Shown here: positions 1-7,706 of the stretch, in pieces
How positions within the stretch are numbered: position 1 is the first letter of the stretch
Layout of the letters: every line of letters starts with the position of its first letter
From: Oscillospiraceae bacterium
GTDB taxonomy: Bacteria > Bacillota > Clostridia > Oscillospirales > Ruminococcaceae
Assembly: GCA_018110825.1 (NCBI GenBank)
Contig: JAGBCL010000014.1
Location: forward strand, 62,001 to 126,000
Length of the DNA stretch: 64,000 nucleotides
Direction of reading: 5' to 3'
Program-made: the position numbers and the translations under genes
The notes under the pieces: model-generated
The model's database searches: none
What the model saw: the letters and a program-made list of their open reading frames with translations, nothing else
What the model was told of the DNA's origin: nothing

Positions 1-658
1 AGCCAGCAACAGCGATAGGAAGAAGACCTACAGCTGTAAGAACAGAGAATCTTCCGCCTACATCATCAGCAATAACGAATGTTTCGTAGCCTTCTGTATC
101 AGCAAGCTGCTTGAGTGTACCTCTTGCCTTATCTGTTGTACAGAAAATTCTGTCCTTAGCACCTTCCTTGCCGTACTTCTTTTCAACCATACTGCGGAAC
201 ACTCTGAAAGCAAGTGCAGGTTCAGTTGTTGTACCGGACTTGGAAATAACATTAACAGAAAAATCCTTGCCATCGCAAAGAGAAATAATTTCGTTGAGGT
301 ATGTTGGGCTGATATTGTTACCAACATAATAAATTTCAGGAGTATCCTTCTTGAGATTATTGTAGAGTGGTGATTTAAGAAGTTCGATTGCAGCTCTTGC
401 ACCAAGGTAAGAACCACCAATACCGATTACGATAAGAACATCAGAATTGTTCTTGATTTTTTCAGCAGCAGCCTTGATTCTTGCAAATTCCTCTTTATCA
501 TAGTTTGTAGGAAGGTCCACCCAACCAAGAAAATCGTTTCCTGCACCAGAACGTTCAGCAAGAGTTTTTGCTGCAAGTTCAACAGAAGCCTTAGCAGATT
601 CCATTTCATGAGGTGCGATAAAATTCTGTAAATATTTAGTATTCAATGAGATTGACAT
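1..658 (-). CDS. pgi: glucose-6-phosphate isomerase, N-terminal part (cut by window start)
   Basis: Interconverts glucose 6-phosphate and fructose 6-phosphate in cytosolic glycolysis. Reading leftward from the ATG at 656-658 gives 219 codons open to the window edge. It starts [12 protein letters not shown] and contains the sugar-phosphate-binding stretch [14 protein letters not shown] and, earlier, [12 protein letters not shown], both typical of bacterial Pgi. A strong AGGAGG ribosome-binding site lies just upstream of the ATG. The C-terminal half, including the later catalytic residues, is outside the window. The identification is firm from the conserved blocks; only completeness cannot be judged. 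Confidence 0.95.
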   Translation of the reverse strand, partial: MSISLNTKYLQNFIAPHEMESAKASVELAAKTLAERSGAGNDFLGWVDLPTNYDKEEFARIKAAAEKIKNNSDVLIVIGIGGSYLGARAAIELLKSPLYNNLKKDTPEIYYVGNNISPTYLNEIISLCDGKDFSVNVISKSGTTTEPALAFRVFRSMVEKKYGKEGAKDRIFCTTDKARGTLKQLADTEGYETFVIADDVGGRFSVLTAVGLLPIAVAG

Positions 659-769
659 AACTATCTCCTCCAAAAATAATTCCTAATATAATATTACTAT
701 AAAACTGTAAATTTTGCAACGTTTTTTATCAATCTAAAGCACTTCAAAGGTGACTTTTGGATGTTTTCA

Positions 770-1915
770 CTAAAATGTTAAAAGTTTTTTGAGTATTATG
801 TTTAGTGCTTTGGGTATATTGATTTCATCTATATTTTCTTTCGTAACTATATCTACACAAAACATTAATTTATCGTTTCTGAAAAATTGTATCTCCCCTA
901 CCTTATATCCTTTTTTTACAGGAGCGTATACATAATCTGTAATAATTATTTTTGAAGAAACAGAGTTAATGGCACTATTGGGCAAAACAACATTTCTGAT
1001 TTTTTCGTATTCAACAGGCACACTTTTATTTAATCCGCCCTTTACAATTATTTCTGTTGGAATTTTATCAGGTAGCTCCGGGGTTACAATTTTATACTGA
1101 GAAAACGCTGTATCAAGCAATGATTTTGCTAATGAAAGATTATCGGATTTATCCTCGTTGCCAAGCACAATTGCTACGTAGGTTGCATTATCTCTGACCG
1201 CCGCAACTGCTGTACAGTATCCTGCATGTTCTGTATATCCGGTTTTAAAACCAACTATTCCTTTATATGATTTAACCAGTTCATTTGTATTGACAAGTTC
1301 GGTTTGTTCATTCCGGACAAAGTCACGCCAACAGGTAAAATAATCATACAGGAAATTGTACTTGATAAGTGCAGAACAAAGAATTGCAAGGTCATAGGCC
1401 GTTGAAAGCTGTTTATTATCATCATAAAATCCGTTGCAGTTTGTAAAAGTTGTATTTATCATGCCAAGCTGTTTGGCTGTTTTGTTCATTTTTTCAGTAA
1501 ATTCATTTTCCGTTCCTGATATTTTTTCAGCAAGTACAACTGCTGCGTCATTTGCATTTCCGATGATAACAGCTTTAAGTAATTCATCAACTGTGATTTC
1601 TTCGCCCGGCATAAGCCAAATTGTTGCACCTTTTGCAGAATTTGCATATGTAGATGTTTTTAAAGTATCAGTTAACATTAGTCTGTTTTGTTCTATTTCT
1701 TCTGCAACAAGATATATTGTCATAAGTTTTGACATTACACCAATAGGTACAACTTTATTTTCATTATTACTTGAAATAATCACCTTGCTGTTCGCTTCTA
1801 CAAGAACAAAACATTCTGATAATTCGTTTTTGGTAGCACATACGGAAAAACTATTTGAAATTATGCTGTATAACAAAATAATGCAAATAAAAATTATCAT
1901 GAATTTATTTCGCAT
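770..1915 (-). CDS. DacF-like D-alanyl-D-alanine carboxypeptidase (S11) with degenerate active site
   Basis: 381 aa with an N-terminal hydrophobic signal segment (about residues 5-25), an S11 penicillin-binding domain and a C-terminal beta-rich PBP5_C-like region. In active relatives the order is SxxK, SxN, KTG. Here the first motif reads V60-M61-S62-K63 within PIGVMSKLMT: the serine nucleophile position is valine, although the general-base lysine is kept. The second reads N120-A121-N122 instead of S-x-N. The third, K224-T225-G226 in GFKTGYTEHAGYC, is intact. The fold should therefore be kept while peptidase chemistry is doubtful; a peptidoglycan-binding or regulatory role is inferred. Start ATG is preceded by GGGAGG. 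It stands alone between pgi and the divergent tyrA. Confidence 0.85.
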   Translation of the reverse strand: MRNKFMIIFICIILLYSIISNSFSVCATKNELSECFVLVEANSKVIISSNNENKVVPIGVMSKLMTIYLVAEEIEQNRLMLTDTLKTSTYANSAKGATIWLMPGEEITVDELLKAVIIGNANDAAVVLAEKISGTENEFTEKMNKTAKQLGMINTTFTNCNGFYDDNKQLSTAYDLAILCSALIKYNFLYDYFTCWRDFVRNEQTELVNTNELVKSYKGIVGFKTGYTEHAGYCTAVAAVRDNATYVAIVLGNEDKSDNLSLAKSLLDTAFSQYKIVTPELPDKIPTEIIVKGGLNKSVPVEYEKIRNVVLPNSAINSVSSKIIITDYVYAPVKKGYKVGEIQFFRNDKLMFCVDIVTKENIDEINIPKALNIILKKLLTF

Positions 1916-2045
1916 ATGAAATTCCTCCCTAAATGTTTATATTGAAGTTTATGCGGACAAATTCACTTTTAGTAAAACGGCTATTGACTTTTGCACATAA
2001 AAGTATTAAACTACTAATATAACATTTGGAAACAGAGGGATAATT

Positions 2046-2876
2046 ATGAAAATTACAGCAGTTGGTCTTGGTCTTATCGGCGGTTCTATGTGTAAAGCTA
2101 TCAAAAAGCATACAAACCATACTGTTTATGGTATTGATATAAACAAGGAAACAATTGAAATGGCTTTGTCGCAGAATGCAATTGACGCTGAAACCGATGA
2201 TTTAGGAATCGCTGATATAACTATTGTTTCGCTTTATCCTACAGACACTATTGATTATATTATTTCAAATGCTGACAAATTCAAAGAAGGTAGTATTGTA
2301 GTTGATACTTATGGTATCAAAAAAGAGGTTGTTGACAGGGTTACTCCTATACTTGAAAAATATGGTGTAACATTTATTGGTGCGCACCCTATGGCAGGAC
2401 GTGAGTTTTCAGGCTTTGAATATTCACTTGATAATTTATTCGATGAAGCAAGCTTTATTATTACACCGTCAGAAAGTGTTCCGCAGGCTAAGCTTAATCT
2501 GCTGGAGGATTTGATTTACTCAATTCATTTCAAGAAGGTTGTTTTTGCAACTCCTGAGGAGCACGACCAGATTATCGCTTTCACCAGCCAGCTGGCACAC
2601 GTTGTTTCCAACGCTTATATCAAGAGTCCAACCAATCAGAAGCAGCTTGGTTTCAGTGCGGGAAGCTTTCAGGATTTGACCCGTGTTGCAAAGCTTAACG
2701 AGGTGATGTGGACTCCCCTGTTTATGCTGAACAAGGAGCCGCTTTGTTTTGAGATTGATTACATTATAAAGAGCCTTACGGAATATCGTGATGCTTTGAT
2801 GAATGAGGATAACGAAAAGCTGAAGGCACTTCTGCGTGATGGACGCATACTTAAAGAAAATTCGAAGAAGTTATAA
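2046..2876 (+). CDS. tyrA: prephenate dehydrogenase
   Basis: 276 aa. Oxidative decarboxylation of prephenate to 4-hydroxyphenylpyruvate for tyrosine synthesis, using NAD(P). The N-terminus carries a Rossmann nucleotide-binding motif, GLGLIGGS (residues 7-14), and the substrate domain contains the conserved GAHPMAGREFSG block. The helical C-terminal dimerisation region is present, and no ACT domain follows, so feedback inhibition through ACT is not expected. The gene is monocistronic: divergent from the DacF-like gene and closed by a strong hairpin directly at its stop codon. Confidence 0.92.
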   Translation: MKITAVGLGLIGGSMCKAIKKHTNHTVYGIDINKETIEMALSQNAIDAETDDLGIADITIVSLYPTDTIDYIISNADKFKEGSIVVDTYGIKKEVVDRVTPILEKYGVTFIGAHPMAGREFSGFEYSLDNLFDEASFIITPSESVPQAKLNLLEDLIYSIHFKKVVFATPEEHDQIIAFTSQLAHVVSNAYIKSPTNQKQLGFSAGSFQDLTRVAKLNEVMWTPLFMLNKEPLCFEIDYIIKSLTEYRDALMNEDNEKLKALLRDGRILKENSKKL

Positions 2877-2908
2877 AAGGAAAAGGTGCTATTGCACCTT
2901 TTCCTTTT
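2875..2908. terminator. bidirectional hairpin terminator after tyrA
   Basis: A 15-bp perfect inverted repeat (AAAAGGAAAAGGTGC and its complement) with a TATT loop begins inside the tyrA stop codon. A- and T-rich arms provide U-tracts in both directions. It separates tyrA from the leftward lipoprotein operon; the 92 bp between it and that operon's last stop codon hold nothing recognisable. Confidence 0.85.
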
Positions 2909-3000
2909 ATAACCAATAATTGCATCAGCCAATGAATCATATATGTTAAACTGATTATTATATACATACCAGAAAGCTACACTTAAACTTAAATTGAATT

Positions 3001-3507
3001 TTAATATATTGCATAGCCTAATTGGTAAGTATTATCTTTATCATCTCTTATGATAATATTGGTAATTCCAACGTAATTTTCGTTATGAGCATAAATTTCA
3101 TATGCAAAAAAAGTAATCTTATACGTTTTTTTTGCATCTGTTTCTATGTCAAATATTACTGGTACAATATGTTTTTCTGCAATAATTCCATCCTCATATG
3201 AAATCCCATCACCAACAGAAATATGCTCATTATATGTTATAACTTTTCCTTCAAAAAAAGACATCGCTTCTCGTAAATTAACATCAAAATCAGATGAATT
3301 TTGAACATCTTTGCAAAATAACATTTTTAATTCTTCTGAATTCTCTGAGCTAAAGCAGTCAATAACTTTATTTACAAGTTTTGTTTGATATGATAGGGAT
3401 TCTTCACTTCTAATATTTGAATTAGTACACGAACACAAAAATACTAATAAAAATACTATAGCAATACATACTTTTCGCATATCAAAATACCGCCTTAAAT
3501 TTTTCAC
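3001..3507 (-). CDS. small lipoprotein, DUF5104-like
   Basis: 168 aa from a GTG start, with the hydrophobic signal FLLVFLCSC ending in a lipobox-like cysteine. The mature part (about 140 residues) resembles DUF5104 lipoproteins, an uncharacterised alpha+beta family of clostridia; that assignment is from memory and moderate. Start choice is open: the GTG at 3505-3507 has a good ribosome-binding site (GAGGAAG) and overlaps the upstream stop codon (TGA inside AAGTGAAA), but an ATG at 3478-3480 would give a shorter, more classical signal peptide. It is last in a four-gene leftward operon, so it may be the extracytoplasmic partner of the membrane protein encoded just before it. Confidence 0.7.
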   Translation of the reverse strand: MKNLRRYFDMRKVCIAIVFLLVFLCSCTNSNIRSEESLSYQTKLVNKVIDCFSSENSEELKMLFCKDVQNSSDFDVNLREAMSFFEGKVITYNEHISVGDGISYEDGIIAEKHIVPVIFDIETDAKKTYKITFFAYEIYAHNENYVGITNIIIRDDKDNTYQLGYAIY

Positions 3508-4046
3508 TTAAACTTCCTCAAAAACGTAGGTCTGAACCACTTTTTATATGCGGCGATTACCTGTGTTAATGTGTAATCGTAGAATATAAAAATAAGGTTG
3601 CCGAAAACAAGAAGTCCGGGGATAAGCCATTGGTTATAGAAGCCGAATTCTTCAAAAAGGTCGATTGTACCGAGGATATTCATTGTTACATAGAAAATTA
3701 TCACAACGGAAATGTTGAACGAAACAAGCTTGCACAGCCAGCACAGCACCTTACTTTTCATTGCTTCAAAATAGGATTTTGCAACGGGATAATATCCGAA
3801 GAAAAATGTGAAGAAAAGCCACGCTTCTTTATCAGGTGTTACAAAGAACGAAAGCACGGCGACTACTGCGTAAGTTACAAAAGACCAGGATGTGCTGACC
3901 TCGATTGCTACTACCGTGATTAACATTCCTGCAAAAAGCGGGAGGGTTATATTAAGCGGTGGGAAAACGGCTGTAAGAAACATCATTACAAGGCAAAGCG
4001 CCGCCACTATTCCGCCAAGTGAAACTCTATAGCTGACTTTTTTCAT
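3504..4046 (-). CDS. integral membrane protein, ECF S-component-like
   Basis: 180 aa, almost entirely hydrophobic, with about five to six predicted membrane segments and a basic C-terminus (RPTFLRKFK). Size, N-terminal RVSLGGIVAALCLVMMFL and a Pro-rich first loop resemble substrate-binding S components of energy-coupling-factor transporters, which use a shared ATPase/T unit encoded elsewhere. No substrate can be named. It overlaps the next gene by four bases and follows the J-like gene by 35 nt. The ribosome-binding site is weak; a small hairpin (4053-4065) sits just before the start. Confidence 0.55.
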   Translation of the reverse strand: MKKVSYRVSLGGIVAALCLVMMFLTAVFPPLNITLPLFAGMLITVVAIEVSTSWSFVTYAVVAVLSFFVTPDKEAWLFFTFFFGYYPVAKSYFEAMKSKVLCWLCKLVSFNISVVIIFYVTMNILGTIDLFEEFGFYNQWLIPGLLVFGNLIFIFYDYTLTQVIAAYKKWFRPTFLRKFK

Positions 4047-4081
4047 ATTTACGCTCTTTCAGAGCTTCACTTCCTTTCTTT

Positions 4082-4645
4082 TTAACAGCAGCCAATCAAG
4101 TCTCCGCCCATACATTCACAGCAGCAATCTGCACAAATGAGTCCCTCGCATATATCGCAAGTGTCACAGCAGCAGAACTGATAGCCTGAGTCATTGTTTG
4201 TATTCTGATTTGGATTACCCTTCATAAATCCGCCTTTACTTGCAGACATGTGTTTTAATGCAGAGGCATACTCCTGATTATACGGCTCCATTTTGCAGGC
4301 CTGAGTAAAATGAAAATAAGCCTCATCAAGCCAGCCTTTTGCGTAACAGGTGCTTCCTTTAAGAAAATACCATTCTGCAGGTCTTTCAATCATATCGTCA
4401 AGCATAATATCGGCGTCGTTATAATTACCGTTCTGAAGCTGGTGGCGAATTTCAACAAAGCCATCAGCGGCGAATTGTTCAAAGCTTCCTCGGCGGAGGT
4501 TCATTATTGTATCAAATGCATTTGTGATTTCAGCGATTTTTTCTGAATTGCCATTGTACATCTGCAAAAGTGTTTTGTAGGCATCCTTTACTTCTTCGTC
4601 TGTTGCGTTGGGAGAAATTCCAAGTATACGGTATGGATCGTTCAT
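4082..4645 (-). CDS. J-domain-like protein lacking HPD, with TPR-like middle and Cys-rich tail
   Basis: 187 aa in three parts. Residues 1-50 follow the J-domain pattern (PYRILGISPNATDEEVKDAYK) but where HPD should stand, after helix II, the sequence is NGN (31-33), so stimulation of DnaK ATPase is not expected. Residues about 65-135 look like paired helices of a tetratricopeptide type (WYFLKGSTCYAKGWLDEAYFHF). Residues 158-187 hold twelve cysteines in thirty positions, suggesting metal or Fe-S ligation. The gene starts 4 nt after the stop codon of the DUF5685 gene and has a good ribosome-binding site (AGGAAGG), so the two are probably translated together. Function is unknown; scaffold or metal-delivery partner of the DUF5685 protein is an inference. 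Confidence 0.75.
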   Translation of the reverse strand: MNDPYRILGISPNATDEEVKDAYKTLLQMYNGNSEKIAEITNAFDTIMNLRRGSFEQFAADGFVEIRHQLQNGNYNDADIMLDDMIERPAEWYFLKGSTCYAKGWLDEAYFHFTQACKMEPYNQEYASALKHMSASKGGFMKGNPNQNTNNDSGYQFCCCDTCDICEGLICADCCCECMGGDLIGCC

Positions 4646-4649
4646 TTTG

Positions 4650-5534
4650 TTATCCTTCCTCTTGTAATTTTATTTTAGCTTCTTTTTTCTTTATCAGGTC
4701 ATAAAAGCTGTTTTTTAATCCAAGATAAACAATATTATCTGTTATAGGCTTAAATCTTTTAAGTTCAAGCTGAACATAGGTATCGGCAAGTGCACCAAGG
4801 GTGAAGTTGATACTGTCTTCTGTTTTTTTCTGAACCCCTTTTATGTTAAGGTCATGTATTGCACTGTCACCAACAATAAGTGGGTTGAAGCCTCTTGAAC
4901 GAAAGTCCTTTTCAAGGTCATCAAATGCATCAGCAATATAAATAAATCTTCCGAGAAGATAACCAAAACGATGAAGTATACGCTTTTCATTAGGGTCTTT
5001 GCTAAGATATGACGCTATTTCTGCAAGTATATTTGATGACGGTTCGGATGCACGGTCTATTGATTTGCAGTTTTCAGCTTCAAGCTTATTTTGCTGTTTC
5101 ATTTGTTCAGAAATGTATTCAGAAAGCTCAGGATACTTTGCAGAAGCTTTCTTATATGCTTTAGTGGCAGCAAGTTTAGCGATCAGTGGCGGAAGCTTTC
5201 CTAAAAATCTTTTATCTGCGATATCATCAGTTATTTTATTATAAATAAGAATTGACGCTGCTGCCGCAGTATAATCAAGTCCGTCAGGAGATTTAATGCA
5301 GGATTTTCTTCTTAAAGGATGTACTATGCAACGCTGAGGTTCAAATTCTGTTTCACTGTCTTTCAAAGCAAGTTCCATAAGTCCAAGGAAAGCAAAATCA
5401 TAACTTAATGTCATTCTTGACATTAGGCCATAATTTTTTCCAAGAATTTTGCAAAGTCCGCAGTAAACTGCATTATATGTTTCAAACTCACATATTCTCA
5501 TATGCGGTTTAAACGGCTTTACATATCCAAACAT
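4650..5534 (-). CDS. DUF5685 family protein
   Basis: 294 aa, mainly helical, soluble, beginning MFGYVKPFKPHMRICEFE, which I recognise as the uncharacterised DUF5685 family. Five cysteines in the first 80 residues (C15, C25, C28, C69, C79, including a CGLC pair) could bind a metal. Two acidic clusters, DDIADKR (103-109) and DAFDDLEKD (202-210) followed by GFNPL, are spaced like the two Asp-rich motifs of helical prenyl/phytoene synthases; this resemblance is my own reading and untested. It is the first gene of a leftward operon with the J-like protein, a membrane protein and a lipoprotein. Confidence 0.8.
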   Translation of the reverse strand: MFGYVKPFKPHMRICEFETYNAVYCGLCKILGKNYGLMSRMTLSYDFAFLGLMELALKDSETEFEPQRCIVHPLRRKSCIKSPDGLDYTAAAASILIYNKITDDIADKRFLGKLPPLIAKLAATKAYKKASAKYPELSEYISEQMKQQNKLEAENCKSIDRASEPSSNILAEIASYLSKDPNEKRILHRFGYLLGRFIYIADAFDDLEKDFRSRGFNPLIVGDSAIHDLNIKGVQKKTEDSINFTLGALADTYVQLELKRFKPITDNIVYLGLKNSFYDLIKKKEAKIKLQEEG

Positions 5535-5686
5535 AATCTTCCCCCACTTTATTTTCCTAATATAAAATTATAGCACAGTGTTTAAATTATGTCAAATCAT
5601 TAATTAAAGTTCACATAATAGGTACTCATGTTTTAAAAGTGATTAAAGTTATAACTTTTTAGAATATCAATTGCACACAAAAAAGC

Positions 5687-5715
5687 TTGACAAGAATAGA
5701 TTTGCATGATATTAT
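5687..5715 (+). promoter_or_regulatory. sigma-A promoter of the T-box/ilvB transcript
   Basis: TTGACA (5687-5692), 17-bp spacer, TATTAT (5710-5715). Transcription would begin near 5722, just before the T-box leader. The 150 bp between here and the DUF5685 start codon are AT-rich and hold no other clear element. Confidence 0.75.
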
Positions 5716-5735
5716 ATTATTAATATATATAAAAT

Positions 5736-5996
5736 GCTTTGATGAGGAGCAAAACAGCACAAGAACTTTTCAGAGAGCTGTCGTTTGGTGCAAGACAGTA
5801 TTTCCTGCTGATAATAAATCACCTCGGAGCAGTCTGCCGAACAATTATAATTCAGTAGGTCAGAACGGGTTTCTCCCGTTATAGAGGAGCGCATTGGCTG
5901 ATGCGGCAGAGTGCGGATTAATTATCCGAATGAGAGTGGTACCGTGGATGTATTTTATACCTTCACCTCTTGATTTTAAGAGGTGAAGGTTTTTTA
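5736..5996 (+). promoter_or_regulatory. T-box riboswitch leader, isoleucine (AUC) specifier
   Basis: Stem I base pairs GCTTT/GAGG (5736-5746) with CCTC/GGAGC (5822-5830). The distal arm shows the conserved AGAGAGCTG (5772-5780) and GGTGCAAG blocks, and the specifier loop carries ATC at 5818-5820 followed by A. A stem III hairpin lies at 5866-5882. The T-box core AGTGGTACCGTGG ends at 5947, its TGGT bulge fitting a tRNA with discriminator A. A 13-bp terminator (5959-5971 with 5978-5990, then T-rich) follows. Uncharged tRNA-Ile should stabilise the antiterminator and allow ilvB-cimA expression. The specifier reading is from hand folding, the T-box identity itself is secure. Confidence 0.9.
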
Positions 5997-6017
5997 TATT
6001 TTAAGGGAGAGTTTGAA

Positions 6018-7694
6018 ATGTTACTGAATGGCTCGCAGATTATTCTTGAATGTCTTATTGAACAAGGTGTCGATACAGTATTTGGTTATCCAGGAGGTGC
6101 TGTACTTAATATTTATGATGCACTTTATGATTACAGCGATAAAATCACACATATACTGACTTCTCATGAACAGGCTGCATCTCACGCTGCTGACGGATAT
6201 TCACGAACGACCGGAAAAACGGGTGTTGTAATTGCAACATCAGGACCAGGTGCAACAAATCTTGTTACGGGTCTTGCAACGGCTTATATGGATAGTATTC
6301 CTATGGTTGCAATTACCGGAAATGTTGCTACTTCCCTGCTTGGTCTTGATAGTTTTCAGGAAGTTGACATTACTGGTATTACTATGCCGATTACTAAACA
6401 CAACTACATTGTCAAAGACGTTACAAAACTGGCTGATGCAATAAGAGAAGCTTTTTTTATTGCAAATGACGGAAGAAAAGGTCCTGTTCTTATTGATGTG
6501 CCAAAGGATATTACAGCGGCAATGTGTGAATATGAACCTAAAGCACTTAAAAATCACAGCTACACTATTGATGAAGATGAAATCAAGACTGTTGCAGAAC
6601 TTATTTCCAGATCTGAAAGGCCCTTTATTTATGCAGGAGGCGGAGTGGTATCCTGCGATGCAGTTAAAGAACTTGCAGAATTTGCTGAGCAGATTGATGC
6701 GCCGGTGTCTCTCTCGCTTATGGGACAGTGTGCGTTTGATAATTCCGATGAACGCTATACTGGTATGCTTGGCATGCATGGAACAAAAGCTTCTTCCCTT
6801 GCATTGACTGAATGTGACCTTATGATTGTCCTAGGTTCACGTTTTTCAGACAGAGTAACTTGCAATGCAGAAACTTTTCGTCAGGCTGCTGAAAAAGCAA
6901 ATATACTTCATATTGACATTGACCCTGCGGAAGTCAACAAAAATATTACTGCTGATTACAAGGTTTGTGGAAATGTTAAGCTTGTACTTGCAAAACTCAA
7001 TATGCTTATTGAGAAGAAAAATCATTCAGAATGGATGGACAGAATTATTGAATGGAAGAAAAGTTATCCGCTTTGCCAAGTTTCTGATGATGCTGACGAT
7101 GTGCTTCCGCAGGATGTGCTGGAAACTCTAGATGAGCTTACAAATGGTGAAGCTATAGTTTCCACAGAAGTTGGGCAGCATCAGATGTGGACTGCTGAAT
7201 TCTATAATTTCCGCAAGCCTAGAAGTTTTGCTTCATCAGGTGGTCTGGGTACAATGGGTTATGGACTTGGAGCAGCAATCGGATGTAAGGTTGGTAATCC
7301 TGACAGAGTTGTTGTTAATTGTGCAGGTGACGGAAGTTTTTATATGAATATGAATGAACTTACTACGCTTGCCAAATATCAGCTTCCTGTAATCGAGCTT
7401 GTGTTCAATAACAGTGTGCTTGGAATGGTAAGACAGTGGCAAAAGCTGTTCTACAACAATCATTTTTCTCAGACAACTCTTGAAAAGCCAACTGATTTTG
7501 AACTGCTTGCTAAGGCAATTGGGATTGAAGCACTTACAATCAGAAAAAAAAGTGATATCCGTCCTGTTCTGGAAAAAGCAATTTCACTCAATAAACCTGT
7601 TCTTATCAACTGCATTATTGACAAAGATATAAATGTTCTGCCAATGGTACCGGCTGGTTCTTCAATCGCAGAACCGATACTGGAAATAAAGTGA
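6018..7694 (+). CDS. ilvB: acetolactate synthase, large (catalytic) subunit
   Basis: 558 aa. ThDP-dependent condensation of pyruvate with pyruvate or 2-oxobutyrate, the first common step of valine/leucine and isoleucine synthesis. Seen: GVDTVFGYPGGAVLN near the N-terminus, the cofactor-activating glutamate in TSHEQAASHAADG, and the ThDP/Mg motif GDGSFYMNMNEL...NN in the C-terminal third. The start is ATG 6018 with AAGGGAGAG upstream; an in-frame TTG at 5970 lies within the leader terminator and is not credible. No regulatory small subunit (ilvN) is next to it, which is unusual for a biosynthetic enzyme; it may be encoded elsewhere. First gene after the T-box. Confidence 0.95.
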   Translation: MLLNGSQIILECLIEQGVDTVFGYPGGAVLNIYDALYDYSDKITHILTSHEQAASHAADGYSRTTGKTGVVIATSGPGATNLVTGLATAYMDSIPMVAITGNVATSLLGLDSFQEVDITGITMPITKHNYIVKDVTKLADAIREAFFIANDGRKGPVLIDVPKDITAAMCEYEPKALKNHSYTIDEDEIKTVAELISRSERPFIYAGGGVVSCDAVKELAEFAEQIDAPVSLSLMGQCAFDNSDERYTGMLGMHGTKASSLALTECDLMIVLGSRFSDRVTCNAETFRQAAEKANILHIDIDPAEVNKNITADYKVCGNVKLVLAKLNMLIEKKNHSEWMDRIIEWKKSYPLCQVSDDADDVLPQDVLETLDELTNGEAIVSTEVGQHQMWTAEFYNFRKPRSFASSGGLGTMGYGLGAAIGCKVGNPDRVVVNCAGDGSFYMNMNELTTLAKYQLPVIELVFNNSVLGMVRQWQKLFYNNHFSQTTLEKPTDFELLAKAIGIEALTIRKKSDIRPVLEKAISLNKPVLINCIIDKDINVLPMVPAGSSIAEPILEIK

Positions 7695-7706
7695 AAGGAA
7701 AATGCT

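Noticed and set aside
659-769. Weak hairpin after the DacF-like gene
   Set aside because: Bulged stem and no T-run, not convincing as a terminator.
5970-6017. In-frame TTG extension of ilvB
   Set aside because: It lies in the T-box terminator stem; ATG 6018 has a good ribosome-binding site and matches the family's N-terminus.
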